DNA from: Quercus robur
Lineage: Eukaryota; Streptophyta; Magnoliopsida; Fagales; Fagaceae
DNA length: 64,000 bases
NCBI RefSeq assembly: GCF_932294415.1
Contig: NC_065538.1
Location: 51,620,343-51,684,342 of the forward strand
Reading direction: 5' to 3'
Part shown: positions 23,445 through 33,281 of the stretch, piece after piece
Position numbering within the stretch: position 1 is the first letter of the stretch
Layout of the letters: each line of letters opens with the position of its first letter
Translations under genes and position numbers: made by a program
Notes under the pieces: model-generated
Told to the model about the DNA's origin: nothing
Seen by the model: the letters and a program-made list of their open reading frames with translations, nothing else
Databases searched by the model: none

Positions 23445-24898
23445 TGATGTGCATGAAATATATACAATAAAGTACTCACATATCTACATATTTAGCCTTA
23501 CTTTTATGTTATTTTGTGACTAATTATATAATATCTTTGTGTTGTAGGTAATAAGGGTTTTACATGCAAAGTGGGGCTAGGCCAATTGAATCAAGCCAAC
23601 TTACATCCAGCCATGCATGAATTCAAGAAAAGAAGAACCCAATTAAATTTAAGTCCAATTGGAGCAAGGAATCAAAGGAAATATGCACCAAATCCAAGTC
23701 CAATTCGGATTAGGATTCCAGACTGCACATCAGTTAGTATTTTTGGCATAACTTTCGGCTTAGATGTCCAATCGAGATGATTCAAGTTGGGCTGGAACGA
23801 TAACTTAAAGGGCTACAACTTTGTAGTTTACCAAAAGTCAAAATTCTGACGTTAAATGGGCCAAAATAGTCGGTTAAGTGAAGCCTAAAAATCTGGGATT
23901 TTCTCCAAACGAGAATTCAACTTGTAATAGGATTCCTTGACCTATTTAAGGGCTCTTTAGGGCAAAATTCAGGGAGGCGGAGGCTAGTGCTAGGGCTGGG
24001 AGCTGAATGTATAGAGAGTGCGGCTACTTCTTTGGTTTTCTTCCATAACAGTTAGTTTTATTTTATTTGTCTAGTTTAATGTTTAGTATTTTATTTTTGT
24101 GTTTTCTTTCAATTACTATGAGTAGCTAAATTTATAATTAAGGTTGAGGATGAAACCCTGTTAAGGATTATCAATAATATTTATGTGATTTGATTTTTCC
24201 CACAATAATTGTTCTTTAATGATTTAAATTGTTCTTGCTTCATATCAATTGACTAAGATGGGATTCTAGATATGAGTTCAATCATGTTTTTCTCATGATC
24301 TAGGATTTGTCTAAATTAATTGAATGCTTGGTTTATTAATTCTTGATTATAAAATTGGATATCGCTTGTGATTTGTCTGTCAATGGATACAATTTATGAT
24401 TTGATTTTTAGAATTGGATATATCTTGTGATTTGTTTGGCTACGGATACAATTGATGATTTGGTTTTATACTTAAGAAGCGAAGAAGAACATGCTTTTGA
24501 TTTTTAAAATAAGGGTTTAAATGATGATATTTTCTATGATAGCAAGATTGATTTCTAGATTATCATGCAGTGGTTGGGAAAAATTAATGATCATAAATAT
24601 ATGTTGATATGATTTACAAGGCGGATTCCAAAACCTTAATTCCTTTCTCTTAATTGTTTACATCTTTTTATTGCTTTATATCTTTGCTTAGTTTAATTAT
24701 TTGCTTAATTTTATTATTTGCTTAGTTTATTTTATTGCAACCAACCAATTTTTATTTAAACTAGATTAGGATTAATTTGGTTAAGGTTTAATTAATTTTC
24801 CTACATTTATACAAGTCCCTGTGGGTTCGACCTCGTTCTTGTCCAACTATACTTCGGTACGGTTCGTACACTTGCGAGTATTTTAAAATTTCACAACA
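23445..24898 (+). repeat. 3' LTR of the Athila-like element
   Basis: Same length as the 5' LTR (1454 bp) with 8 substitutions by eye and no indels, so the insertion is recent. It is preceded by the polypurine tract and followed by AGTCC and the remaining 81-bp array. Confidence 0.95.
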
Positions 24899-25375
24899 AG
24901 TCCTGCCTGGCTCCTCGGACCACAAACTTGGGGGAAATTAACCTCGCAGCCATTTTCACTAAGTGTTAAACAGAACTCAAGCCCTGCCTGGCTCCTCGGA
25001 CCACAGACTTGGGGGAAATTAACCTCGCAATCATTTTTACTAAGTGTTAAACAGAACCCAAACCCTGCCTGACTTCTCGGACCACAGACTTGGGGGAAAT
25101 TAACCTCGCAGCCATTTTCACTAAGTTTTAAACAAAACCCAAGTCCTGCCTGGCTCCTCGGACCACAGACTTGGGAGAAATTAACCTCGCAGCCATTTTC
25201 ACTAAGTGTTAAACAGAGCCCAAGTCCTGCCTGGCTCCTCGGACCACAGACTTGGGGGAAATTAACCTCGCGGCCATTTTCACTAAGTGTTAAACAGAAC
25301 CCAAGTCCTGCCTGGCTCCTCGGACCACAAACTTAGGGCAAATTAACCTCGCAGTCATCTTGTCTAATTATCGAC
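24899..25375 (+). repeat. 81-bp tandem array, right part
   Basis: taagtgttaa or a one-base variant starts at 24960, 25041, 25122, 25203 and 25284, giving five clear 81-bp steps. With the left part the array holds about eight to nine units. Units differ by only a few bases, so amplification is recent or homogenised. Confidence 0.93.
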
Positions 25376-25559
25376 TATCATTTTCTACATATTCATTCAC
25401 TCATGCTTGGTTATCAACAGTTAATGGCAGAATAGACATCCATTCATGATGAAAACAGAAGAGAAAGTAAAACAACAAGATTTAAAGGAAAACGACACCT
25501 TTCATTAACATCCAAAAGCGATCCTTTTACAAACATTAACAGAACAAAATATGAAGGAT

Positions 25560-28150
25560 AAAACAAATAAAGTCCTACACTACTTTCCTAAGTCTGAACC
25601 CTGAGTAGGCCTGGGTTGATCATCTGCTGCCTGGGGTCCCGGAACAGCCTCCTTAGCCTGCGCAACAACCTTCCTGATTGAAAGACTGTCCTCAGGCAAC
25701 TTGTCCTTCACAGCCGGCTGCGCATCCTCAACTTCAGGCATAGGGGAGTCCGAGGCTAAGGCCTTCGCTGGGAGAGGCTCTTCAGGGGCAACCACGTCGG
25801 GAATCTCACGAATATCCTCCGGAAAAAAGATATTCTCAACTTTCCGGAGATCGGAGTCCGCTGGGACTACTGCCCGATCCAGGGTTACACCCCAAGACAT
25901 GGTAATGTAATCCTTGCATACAGCGGCCACCTCCTCGGTCAGCCTGATCTCAGTGTCCCTAACTCCGCGATCATAAGAGGTTGCCACTGCTTTCTCGGCC
26001 GCCTCCCTGGCCAGGCGAGCCTCCTCCTTGACCTTCGCAAGCTCAGCCTTGAGATCTGAAACCGCCTGCTTCTCTGTCACGAGTTTTTCCTCGGACTGGC
26101 GGAGCTGTTGGCGCAGATCCTTAGCCTGCTTAGTGGCGTTTTTAAGGTCGGCCTCCGCGCTCGCACGACCCTTTTTTGCCTCCTTTACTTTACTGCTCAG
26201 GCAATCATTTTCCTGCCTGAGGTCGCCAGCAGTCTTCTTGGCAGCACAGCGGGACTGAGCCTCACTGTGTAGGTCCTCACAAGCCTTCTTGGCCCATTCC
26301 TCAGCAACAAAGATTTGTTGAGTAACCTGCGCTAGAAAAGTAAAGGCCTAATTAAAAGAGAATGATGAATAAATAGATACGTAATAAGAGAACGAGATAG
26401 GAGAAGTTTTCACTTACCATAGCCATGTCCCTCTTCACCGACATGAAGAGGTCTGGTTGCTGAGTATCCCGGAGACCCTTCATATCGCGAGGCAAAAGAA
26501 GAGGCTGCTGCAGGGTCTCAGCCAAGAATGACGCCTGCCCTCACTGGGATTCCCACAGGGTCGCATCCTAGGAAATTGGGGCGCCATCCAGTTCGAGCCG
26601 TGGTGACCATATCCGCTGTTCCCTCCGAATAGCCACCTCGTCTCGGCTATCAATGGACCTGGTCCTCTTCTCCTTAGGCTCTTTGGTCTCTTTGCCTTTC
26701 TTCTGAGGCTTGGCCTTTTCGTGGCCAACCTCGCCCTCCTCCAATTCTTCCACAGGCCTTTTTCGCCTCAAATTGGGCATAGGCTGCAGTACCGCATCCA
26801 ATGTGGGAGGAGGAGGAGGAGGAGCCTTGGAGGTAGGCTGTTCCTTTGGGACATCCTTGGAGGACTGCCCTTTGTTCCTATTGGAAAAGAGGCCCTTGAG
26901 ACCAGACCTTGGTTTCAGATCCATTCCTTCTTCCTCGATCTCTTGGCTGGTATCGACTTGTGCAATTACTAGACCAAGATCAAGGGCTGCCGAGGCGCGG
27001 TCTAAATCTGAATCAGAGTTCGAGAGCTCTACTGGCCTGGCCGACACCTCTCTCTCCTCGGCGAAATGGAACTGGTCTATCTGATCTTCCAAAGACGAGT
27101 GCGAGGAACCCGCTTCTTCCCCTGGGACGACTGCTACGGGAAGAGCACGCTGAGCAGGCAGCTGGACAGGAGGTAAATCGCTCACAGCGAGAAATCCTAG
27201 TATGGAGACGTCGATTCGTGCTAATTGCGGACTGCCAGCCCTGATTGCTTGACCAGCGTCCACTAGAGCACGTGAAAGGGGCTCATAGTCCAAAATCAGA
27301 GGTGCAGCCCGCAATTGCCCGTCTGCACTCACGTAAATTTCAGACCTTAGAAGGAAATTGAGTGCTGGGACGTTGACCAAACTTAGCCGAGGAGTCGTAT
27401 GCGCCTTGTCTGCAAAGCCCAAAGAAAGGGTTACATTAGTCCGAGAAGGCAAACAAGCGAAATCAAAATTGAAACGAAGAAAAAGAAAGATCAAAACTAA
27501 GATCCCTTCCAAGGGATCTAACTCTATGGTGCCCCACCTGGTTTTCCTACCCTGATTGGGCAGTGAATACCGTCGTGCCATGGTCCGGAGACGATCAAAA
27601 GATCGTCCTTCAAGCCTTTGTTGGACTTGGGAAGGCAGGATATCAACCTCACCTCATCGGACCTAAACTTCAAGTAATATGAGTCGCCGAGGCTATGGCA
27701 TTCATATAGATGAACCACGTCATGCCATGTAAGGCCGAGGTTCATCTGATCGCTCAAGACGTCTATGCATCCCAGAATCCGGAACATATTCGCGACACAT
27801 TGGTGAGGGGCCAACCTATGACCATGCAAATAATCCCTAGTTATCCTCCCCATAGGGATGATCATTCCTCCTTACACAAAGGCTATCACTGGAATGGCAA
27901 CCTGTCCCGTCCTTCTCTTGATTAAGACTTCCTCCAAAGAACAATACTCTAGACCTACTTCCGGCGGAATACAGTATTTAGCCCTGAAGCCTTCCATACC
28001 GGCCGGGGAATCTACCATTTTCTCAAGCTTACCCATCCCCCTAATCCTAGGTGACGCAAAGACGATTTACTTAAGGAATAACGCCGGAAAAGGCAACAGA
28101 AAAGAAATGTGCACTTACGGGTGAGGAACTTGCAGGAAATCTTCAAGGGG
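25560..28150 (-). pseudogene. Antisense reading frames of the Retand-like element
   Basis: Three minus-strand blocks read against the gag-pol direction between the array and the 3' LTR. Block 25580-26330 is Ala/Glu/Lys-rich and looks coiled-coil (AELAKVKEEARLAREAAEKA, 20 residues). Block 26568-27581 is low-complexity, acidic then Pro/Lys-rich (PPPPPPP; RKRPVEELEEGE). Block 27524-27865 has YLHGHRLAPHQCVANMFRIL, which resembles the conserved N-terminal domain of plant 'putative gypsy type transposon' proteins (Transposase_28 family, from memory). Retand-2 of Silene is known to carry two antisense frames at this place. Function is unknown, and the continuity of these blocks is not claimed. Confidence 0.7.
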
Positions 28151-28504
28151 TCGACTGTGAAGACGTGAACACTTTGAAAGGGAGAGTACTGGAGTGCTCT
28201 GAGTGCTTGTTCAAAAAATGGAGAGGAAATGCCTTTGAAAAATCTTATATATCCGGGAGAAGCTAGACAGACATACTCCCACCTAAAGAAATGGAAATGA
28301 TATCAACCGTTGATCTAGCATCCAACCGTCGGATTGAAAAGATATAAAACCACTAAAAGCAATAATTAGCGTCTCATGGGTCATTAAACGCCTCCATCAT
28401 TAATGAGGCACGTGAGAAGCATATCTCCGCACGGGTGAAGCAGGAATCTACAATAAATGATCCTATGAATGTCAAAATCCCGCCTTTCCTCCTCAGACAA
28501 GAAA

Positions 28505-28531
28505 GAAAGAGCCGGAATTTTGAGGGGCTAT
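28505..28531 (+). other. Polypurine tract of the Retand-like element
   Basis: A purine-rich ggaattttgaggggc-like stretch ends just before the 3' LTR, as expected for the plus-strand priming site. Confidence 0.6.
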
Positions 28532-29313
28532 TGTAGGGGTAAAATTCCCAAAGTCAACAATGGGCCTTGGACCCCGCACGGAGCCCAACCATGACCAAAA
28601 GGGGAAAGGGGGACCAAAAGACTTCCAGCCCAATCCTGTTGAGCCTAGCTTATTTAAAAAGAAGTCCGAGAAGGAATGTCTCCTCGGACACACAAATACG
28701 GGCCCAATGTGCGCCCCCTCCACAGTGAAGAACCATCCCAAACAAACGTGGGAGGCAGGATGAGCCTCACACAGCAGGAAAAAAGAGGAAAATGTAGGAC
28801 GTCCAGGGAGAAACCACAACTGCCGCATTAAATGCAAGGAAGCTACTTTTTCAGCCGCATTAATGTGGAGAAGACAGGCGAACAGTGTTACATTGGCCAT
28901 TGCAACTCACAGAAAGATAAGGTGGATGTCCGATGGGACAGGCACTCAAGTGAAGGTCCAGATGGTTAACAAGTGTAAAGCTCTTATCAATTTAAGGAGG
29001 TTATATAAGAGAAGGAAATCCCCATGAAGAAGGGAGGGGGAAAATTTAGAGGGAAAAGAGAGAGAGAGAGATCAAAGAATTCTGTAATCTTTAATTAGAG
29101 CAAGAGGTGCACTCATACGTCTCCTCGGACCGGTATCCTGTGAACATAAATGAAATATTTCCACATTCAAATTGTTGCATGGCATACAACTAATTAACGT
29201 TCACTTCGTCCAGCCTTAGTTCTGTAACCCGCTCTCTACAAATTCATTGTCTAGGGTCTTTTGGGCCAGAACCACTTTCTTGCTGGGCCTGGGCCCCAAA
29301 AATCGCCCCTACA
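28532..29313 (+). repeat. 3' LTR of the Retand-like element
   Basis: A 782-bp LTR, TGTAGGGGT...CCCCTACA, followed by GATCA at 29314-29318. About 3% differs from the 5' copy. Confidence 0.95.
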
Positions 29314-29318
29314 GATCA

Positions 29319-29845
29319 TATGTTGGATTTCTTTTTCCCTTTATATTCTACATGTCAATATGTTCATGCAATGATTAATTTCCATTTGTTAATCATGCAA
29401 GATCTTAACATATTGATAAAATCATGTGAAATTATGTTTGTTCATAAAATGTCATGCTTGTAATCATGTTTTTATCTTGTTAGATCTTTGATTCATGATA
29501 AATCTTTGTCAAAACATGTTTTTCCTTTCAAATGTATTTCTATGTATATATGCATGCTAATTGCTGTTCATCTTGTCACTCTTGTAAAAACAAAAACATA
29601 ATAACTTACAGGGAAAGAGGCAATGAATAATGAGAATAGAATGTGACCATAGGCACAGAGCCTCTGGAAAATATTATTTATGTATATATTTTAATATTTT
29701 TGGAATTTTTCTATAGGTGGAACGTAAACGGAAGGATTTTTGGGTAACTGAAGGGTCAATGATATATATTTAGAAAATAAATAAAAAGAAAGAGAGACTA
29801 TTGTGATTTGGTTTGGGTGGGAAATAATTGGGTAGTACCTCCCAG
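29319..29845. other. Intergenic; possible right part of the sequence that received the outer element
   Basis: AT-rich with frequent 'catgttt' and 'atcatg' words up to about 29560; no gene. It may continue the LTR-like piece left of 10704. Otherwise nothing is recognised. Confidence 0.35.
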
Positions 29846-29856
29846 ACAAACCAAAG

Positions 29857-30016
29857 TTTTTTTTTTTTTTTTACAATATAGAATTCTACTCTAACCTAAT
29901 CTAAGCGTATATGTGTGTGAAGCTCCCTCCTGGAGACTTGAACCCTGGCTTTTGCCCCCCACACCCCATAGACACTTATACTTGTGGAGTGACCATCGCA
30001 CGAAGGGTATGCGGTA
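29857..30016 (-). mobile_element. SINE family 2, minus copy
   Basis: Minus strand: the head GATGGTCACTCCACAAG, a B-box-like region (CAGGGTTCAAGTCTCC), a diagnostic TTAGATTAGGTTAGAGTAG stretch and an A tail (T run 29857-29872 on plus). The short direct repeat acaaaccaaag at 29846-29856 and 30024-30034 marks the insertion. The same family in plus orientation lies at 32427-32612. Confidence 0.8.
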
Positions 30017-30034
30017 GTACCAAACAAACCAAAG

Positions 30035-30540
30035 TTAACACCATTAGGTTCCGTCCTAGACCAATATTCAAAATTTATCTAAAATCTTCCATATTTTGGC
30101 AAAATTAAATAAATTAATCATGCTTAAATTTATATTACTCGGCTCATTTATAACCATACCAAAAAGATAAAGAACTAAGAGTTCTATGAAGGTCCAAAAC
30201 ATAAACTCTAATGGGGGAGATCAAATCTGGCTTGAGGATGGCTTCTATGATGCTTGGCTACCTCCTTCAAGTATCACAGAATTTTAGATCAGACTTTCAC
30301 CAAATGATAGGCATGAAGACATGCTTTGCTAGTGTCGTTTTACCACAAGATGAATACAATAAAATTTCATTTTATGATGCTTAGTTTCTTTTTTCTTTTT
30401 TTCTTTTTTAAATCAATAAGTTTTGATGAGTTTGCAAAATGTCTATCATTTCCATTCCAAAATCCAAATCAATTTCAAAATCATTCAAAGAGTTTTAATT
30501 CAATTTTAGTAAGTTATATAATATACTAGAGTTACCATTT
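30035..30540. other. Intergenic, no gene seen
   Basis: AT-rich DNA; a pyrimidine tract at about 30387-30409. Nothing recognised. Confidence 0.6.
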
Positions 30541-30547
30541 TCTAGTC

Positions 30548-30652
30548 AAGAGCCTGTAACTCAATTGGCTGGTATCTTCTTGTATTTCTAATAGATACAT
30601 TTAAAGTTTAAATCCTTTCACCTCCAATTATTGAATTATCAAAAAAAAAAAA
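30548..30652 (+). mobile_element. SINE family 1, plus copy
   Basis: The A-box-like tgtaactcaattggctggt, B-box-like agtttaaatcc and A tail (30641-30653) match the minus copy at 4218-4336 in layout. The target duplication is not clear. Confidence 0.6.
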
Positions 30653-30949
30653 AATACTACTTAGTAATTAAATTTTACAGATTTAATCTACACATAATGT
30701 GTGTTAAATTAATGCTCAATAATAATATTTCATTATAGAAAATTTTTGAAATGATAACCTTTTAAAATGTATAAAGAATTATTTTGAAAAAAAAAAATAG
30801 AATCACGTAAAGAATCTAATTTAAATGACTTTTACATGACTCTTGTTATTCCACAAACAAGTTGGACAATAATTAAATTAGAGAGAAGAAACAATGCAAA
30901 AAATTATAGTACAAATCTATACTGTAATAGTTTTGTTCTAAGAAACTTC

Positions 30950-31295
30950 TCCAAGTGTAGATTGTTGTTTGTTTGAACTTTCAATAGAAAACTTTATGTG
31001 AAAATAGTTTTTCGTATTTTCTTATATTTGGTAATATTATAAAAAAAAAAATTAAAGGAAAACTATCTTTTAACTTCCCTTATTTGACTTGTTGTAAGTT
31101 AGAGTTGTTTTCCACTAAAGTTTTCTAGAAAACAATTATATCTCATACGAAACTAAATAAGAAAAGTCAATAAATACCTTTTTAACTCATTTTAAGCTCA
31201 TTACCACACAGGAAAATGATATACTTTTCTAGAAAATGTTTTTTGAAAAATGATTAATTTTTTAGAAAATGTTAATGTCGAAACAAATAGAGTGT
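30950..31295. repeat. Dispersed AT-rich repeat, copy 1
   Basis: The words ggaaaactatcttttaactt, gaaactaaataag and ttttctagaaaatg recur in order at 38965-39330, and the second half also at 31489-31690. The outer ends (tttgttt... / ...cgaaacaaa) are weakly inverted, suggesting a decayed TIR element. Non-coding. Confidence 0.55.
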
Positions 31296-31845
31296 AACTC
31301 TCAAGTCTCAACCAACATATTTCTTTCAACTCTACCAATATTTAATAAAAAAAATTAATGTTCATAGCAAAATTAAAAGTGAAATATAGTGTCATAATGC
31401 TTATATTAAAAGTAAAATTTCTATCTTGTATCCTACAACAAAAAGCACTCAAAACCAAAATGTTAGACATGTCTAATTGGTGTGAGACAGTCATTTTCAA
31501 CTAAATTTTCTAAAAAACAACTATATATTACGCGAAGCTAAATAAGAAAAACCAATAAATACTTTTTCAATTCATTTTAAGATTACTACAAAATATAAGA
31601 AAATGAGATAATTTTTAGAAAATGTATTTTTTAGAAAATAATTAATTTTTTAGAAAAATGTTAATGTCAAAACAGAGCATAACTTTCAACTAACATTTTT
31701 TTTTTTCAATTCTACCAATATTTAATAATTAAAAAAAAAAAAATTTGATGGTTGCATAAAAAAAAATTAAAGTGCAATCTAGTGCCGCGATGCTTATCAA
31801 AAAACAAAGCCGGCAAAAACAAAATGCTATACATGTTTAATTGAA
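31096..31845. repeat. Segmental tandem duplication, about 390-bp unit, 2 copies
   Basis: Unit 1 (about 31096-31481) and unit 2 (about 31489-31845) share the same order of words: tccactaaa/tcaactaaa, ctaaataagaaaa, tcaattctaccaatatttaa, gtgcaatctagtg, aaaaccaaaatg, acatgtctaattg. They differ by scattered changes, so the duplication is old. Unit 1 overlaps the dispersed repeat. Confidence 0.7.
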
Positions 31846-32426
31846 AACTAGTTGCTTAACAATTTATTGCAAATATAAATATTGATATCTATTATTATAC
31901 AAAATGAAGTGTTGGAATTTTTTTTTTAATTTTTTTGTAAAATTTCGTTCATATACTTTTTCCATGGTTCTTTAAGATTTTATTTATGCTCTTAAAGAGA
32001 GATATACTGGAAGTAAATTTCTCCTAAGAGATAGAGTACCATTAAAAAAATTCCGAAGTTTGTAAATTAAAATGATTTACATAGTGTTGGCACCTTTCCA
32101 TACACAAAGGGCTTGGAGATTGGAGGTTTAGGAAGAAAATGGTTCGAGCACTAATAGCACATTGTAACTATCTTGACACACAAAAAATGTCACCCTTTTT
32201 TTGAGTTAAAAATATATCATAGTACAAGTATTCATTAATAAAATACATATATTATCAAACTAAAACACACACACACACAATATAAGTATTCATAAAGATA
32301 TTTAAATTCTATAACCTAATTTTCAAAAAACTAAAAATTCTATATGTCTTATCGTATTTTTAGGATAGTTTAATTTAGGTAAAACTCAATTGTCTAAGTT
32401 AAGGGAATTTAAAGTTCTACTCAAAC
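31846..32426. other. Intergenic, no gene seen
   Basis: AT-rich; a short CA run at 32263-32279. Nothing else recognised. Confidence 0.6.
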
Positions 32427-32565
32427 CACCGCACATCCTTGATGCAATGGTCACTTCACAAGTATAAGTACTTGTGGGGTGTGGGGGCAAGGACCGGGGT
32501 TTAAATCTCCAGGAGGGAGTTTCACACACATATAAACTTAGATTGGGTTAGAGTAGAATTCTATC

Positions 32566-32612
<47 letters not shown>
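32427..32612 (+). mobile_element. SINE family 2, plus copy with 43-A tail
   Basis: Head gatgcaatggtcacttcac (A-box-like), ggggtttaaatctcc (B-box-like), gattgggttagagtag, then 43 A at 32570-32612. Flanks tctactcaaac (32416-32426) and tctagtcaaac (32613-32623) form an 11-bp duplication with one mismatch. The long pure A tail suggests a fairly young insertion. Confidence 0.85.
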
Positions 32613-32615
<3 letters not shown>

Positions 32616-32623
32616 AGTCAAAC

Positions 32624-33281
32624 TAATATTCTATTACCAAAAATTTCAAGAAAGTTAAAATATAAATTTATCATTTATTTTAATTTTTAATTTCTATCAT
32701 AATATTAATAATTTTTTAATGTATAGATCCCAATAAAAATATAAATCATTTACTTAAAATGATATAAAAACTTAAAATTTTATTTGAAAAAAAAAAAACT
32801 AAAATTTTATATATAAGAAAAGAAAAAAAAGAAAAGAAAAATAAATAGAAATAGAAATAGAGGATAAGTCCATGGACGTGGACCCCAAGCTGGAACTTCA
32901 AAGCTACCAAGAAACCAGGGAAAGAGTCTCTGATTTGTATTAAATATTAAATTTAGCCCATCAATACATATATATAGTAATAATATATTAATAACAGCTG
33001 TGGCAGTCAAAATGGTAAAATCGAAGCAATGAAGAGCTGCCTGATTCAAGTAACAAAGAAAGAAGAAGAAACCCATTAGGCCATTCCATTTTTTTTTTAT
33101 CAACCCATTTTTTTAATCAACCCACTAGGCCATTACTACTACTACACATATTTTTTATTACTATACTTTTGCCATAAGCTTTGGTTTCTTGTCGTTCTTC
33201 AACAAGAAGATTCAAGTAACCAAAAAAAAAAAAAGGCAAATTTATTCTGGTTTGTTTGAAGACTCTTTGGAACGTGCTACA
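32624..33281 (+). promoter_or_regulatory. Upstream region and leader of the UBTD-like gene
   Basis: AT-rich DNA with several A runs, then the presumed 5' UTR before the ATG at 33282. No ATG lies between about 33180 and 33282, so translation is expected to start there. I cannot place the transcription start. Confidence 0.4.

Larger units (their letters stand above)
17153..24898 (+). mobile_element. Nested Athila-like Ty3/gypsy element, gag-protease only
   Basis: LTRs at 17153-18606 and 23445-24898 are each 1454 bp, TG...CA, with AGTCC at 17148-17152 and 24899-24903. The primer site matches the tRNA-Asp type known from Athila. Gag and aspartic protease are recognised; I find no RT, RNase H or integrase block, and about 2 kb of non-coding DNA lies between protease and 3' LTR. 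The LTRs differ at 8 sites by hand count (about 0.55%), giving roughly 0.2-0.6 million years under 0.5-1.5e-8 per site per year. It looks like a non-autonomous copy, with about one or two breaks in the part that remains. Confidence 0.92.
10709..29313 (+). mobile_element. Ty3/gypsy element, Tat clade (Retand-like), carrying a nested element
   Basis: LTRs are at 10709-11492 and 28532-29313, both TG...CA, flanked by GATCA at 10704-10708 and 29314-29318. Order of parts: LTR, primer-binding site, gag, protease, RT, RNase H, a second (archaeal-type) RNase H, integrase, 81-bp tandem array, antisense frames, polypurine tract, LTR. A second RNase H marks the Tat clade; antisense frames plus a tandem array before the 3' LTR recall Retand of Silene. 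Without the nested element it is about 10.85 kb. The LTRs differ at about 25 sites by hand count (about 3%), so it is roughly 1-3 million years old under rates of 0.5-1.5e-8 per site per year. The coding strand is broken at roughly six to eight places; it is a fossil. Confidence 0.93.

Noticed and set aside
16930-25375. Regular direct repeats as a CRISPR-like array
   Set aside because: Units are contiguous 81-bp tandem copies without spacers, inside a plant retrotransposon.
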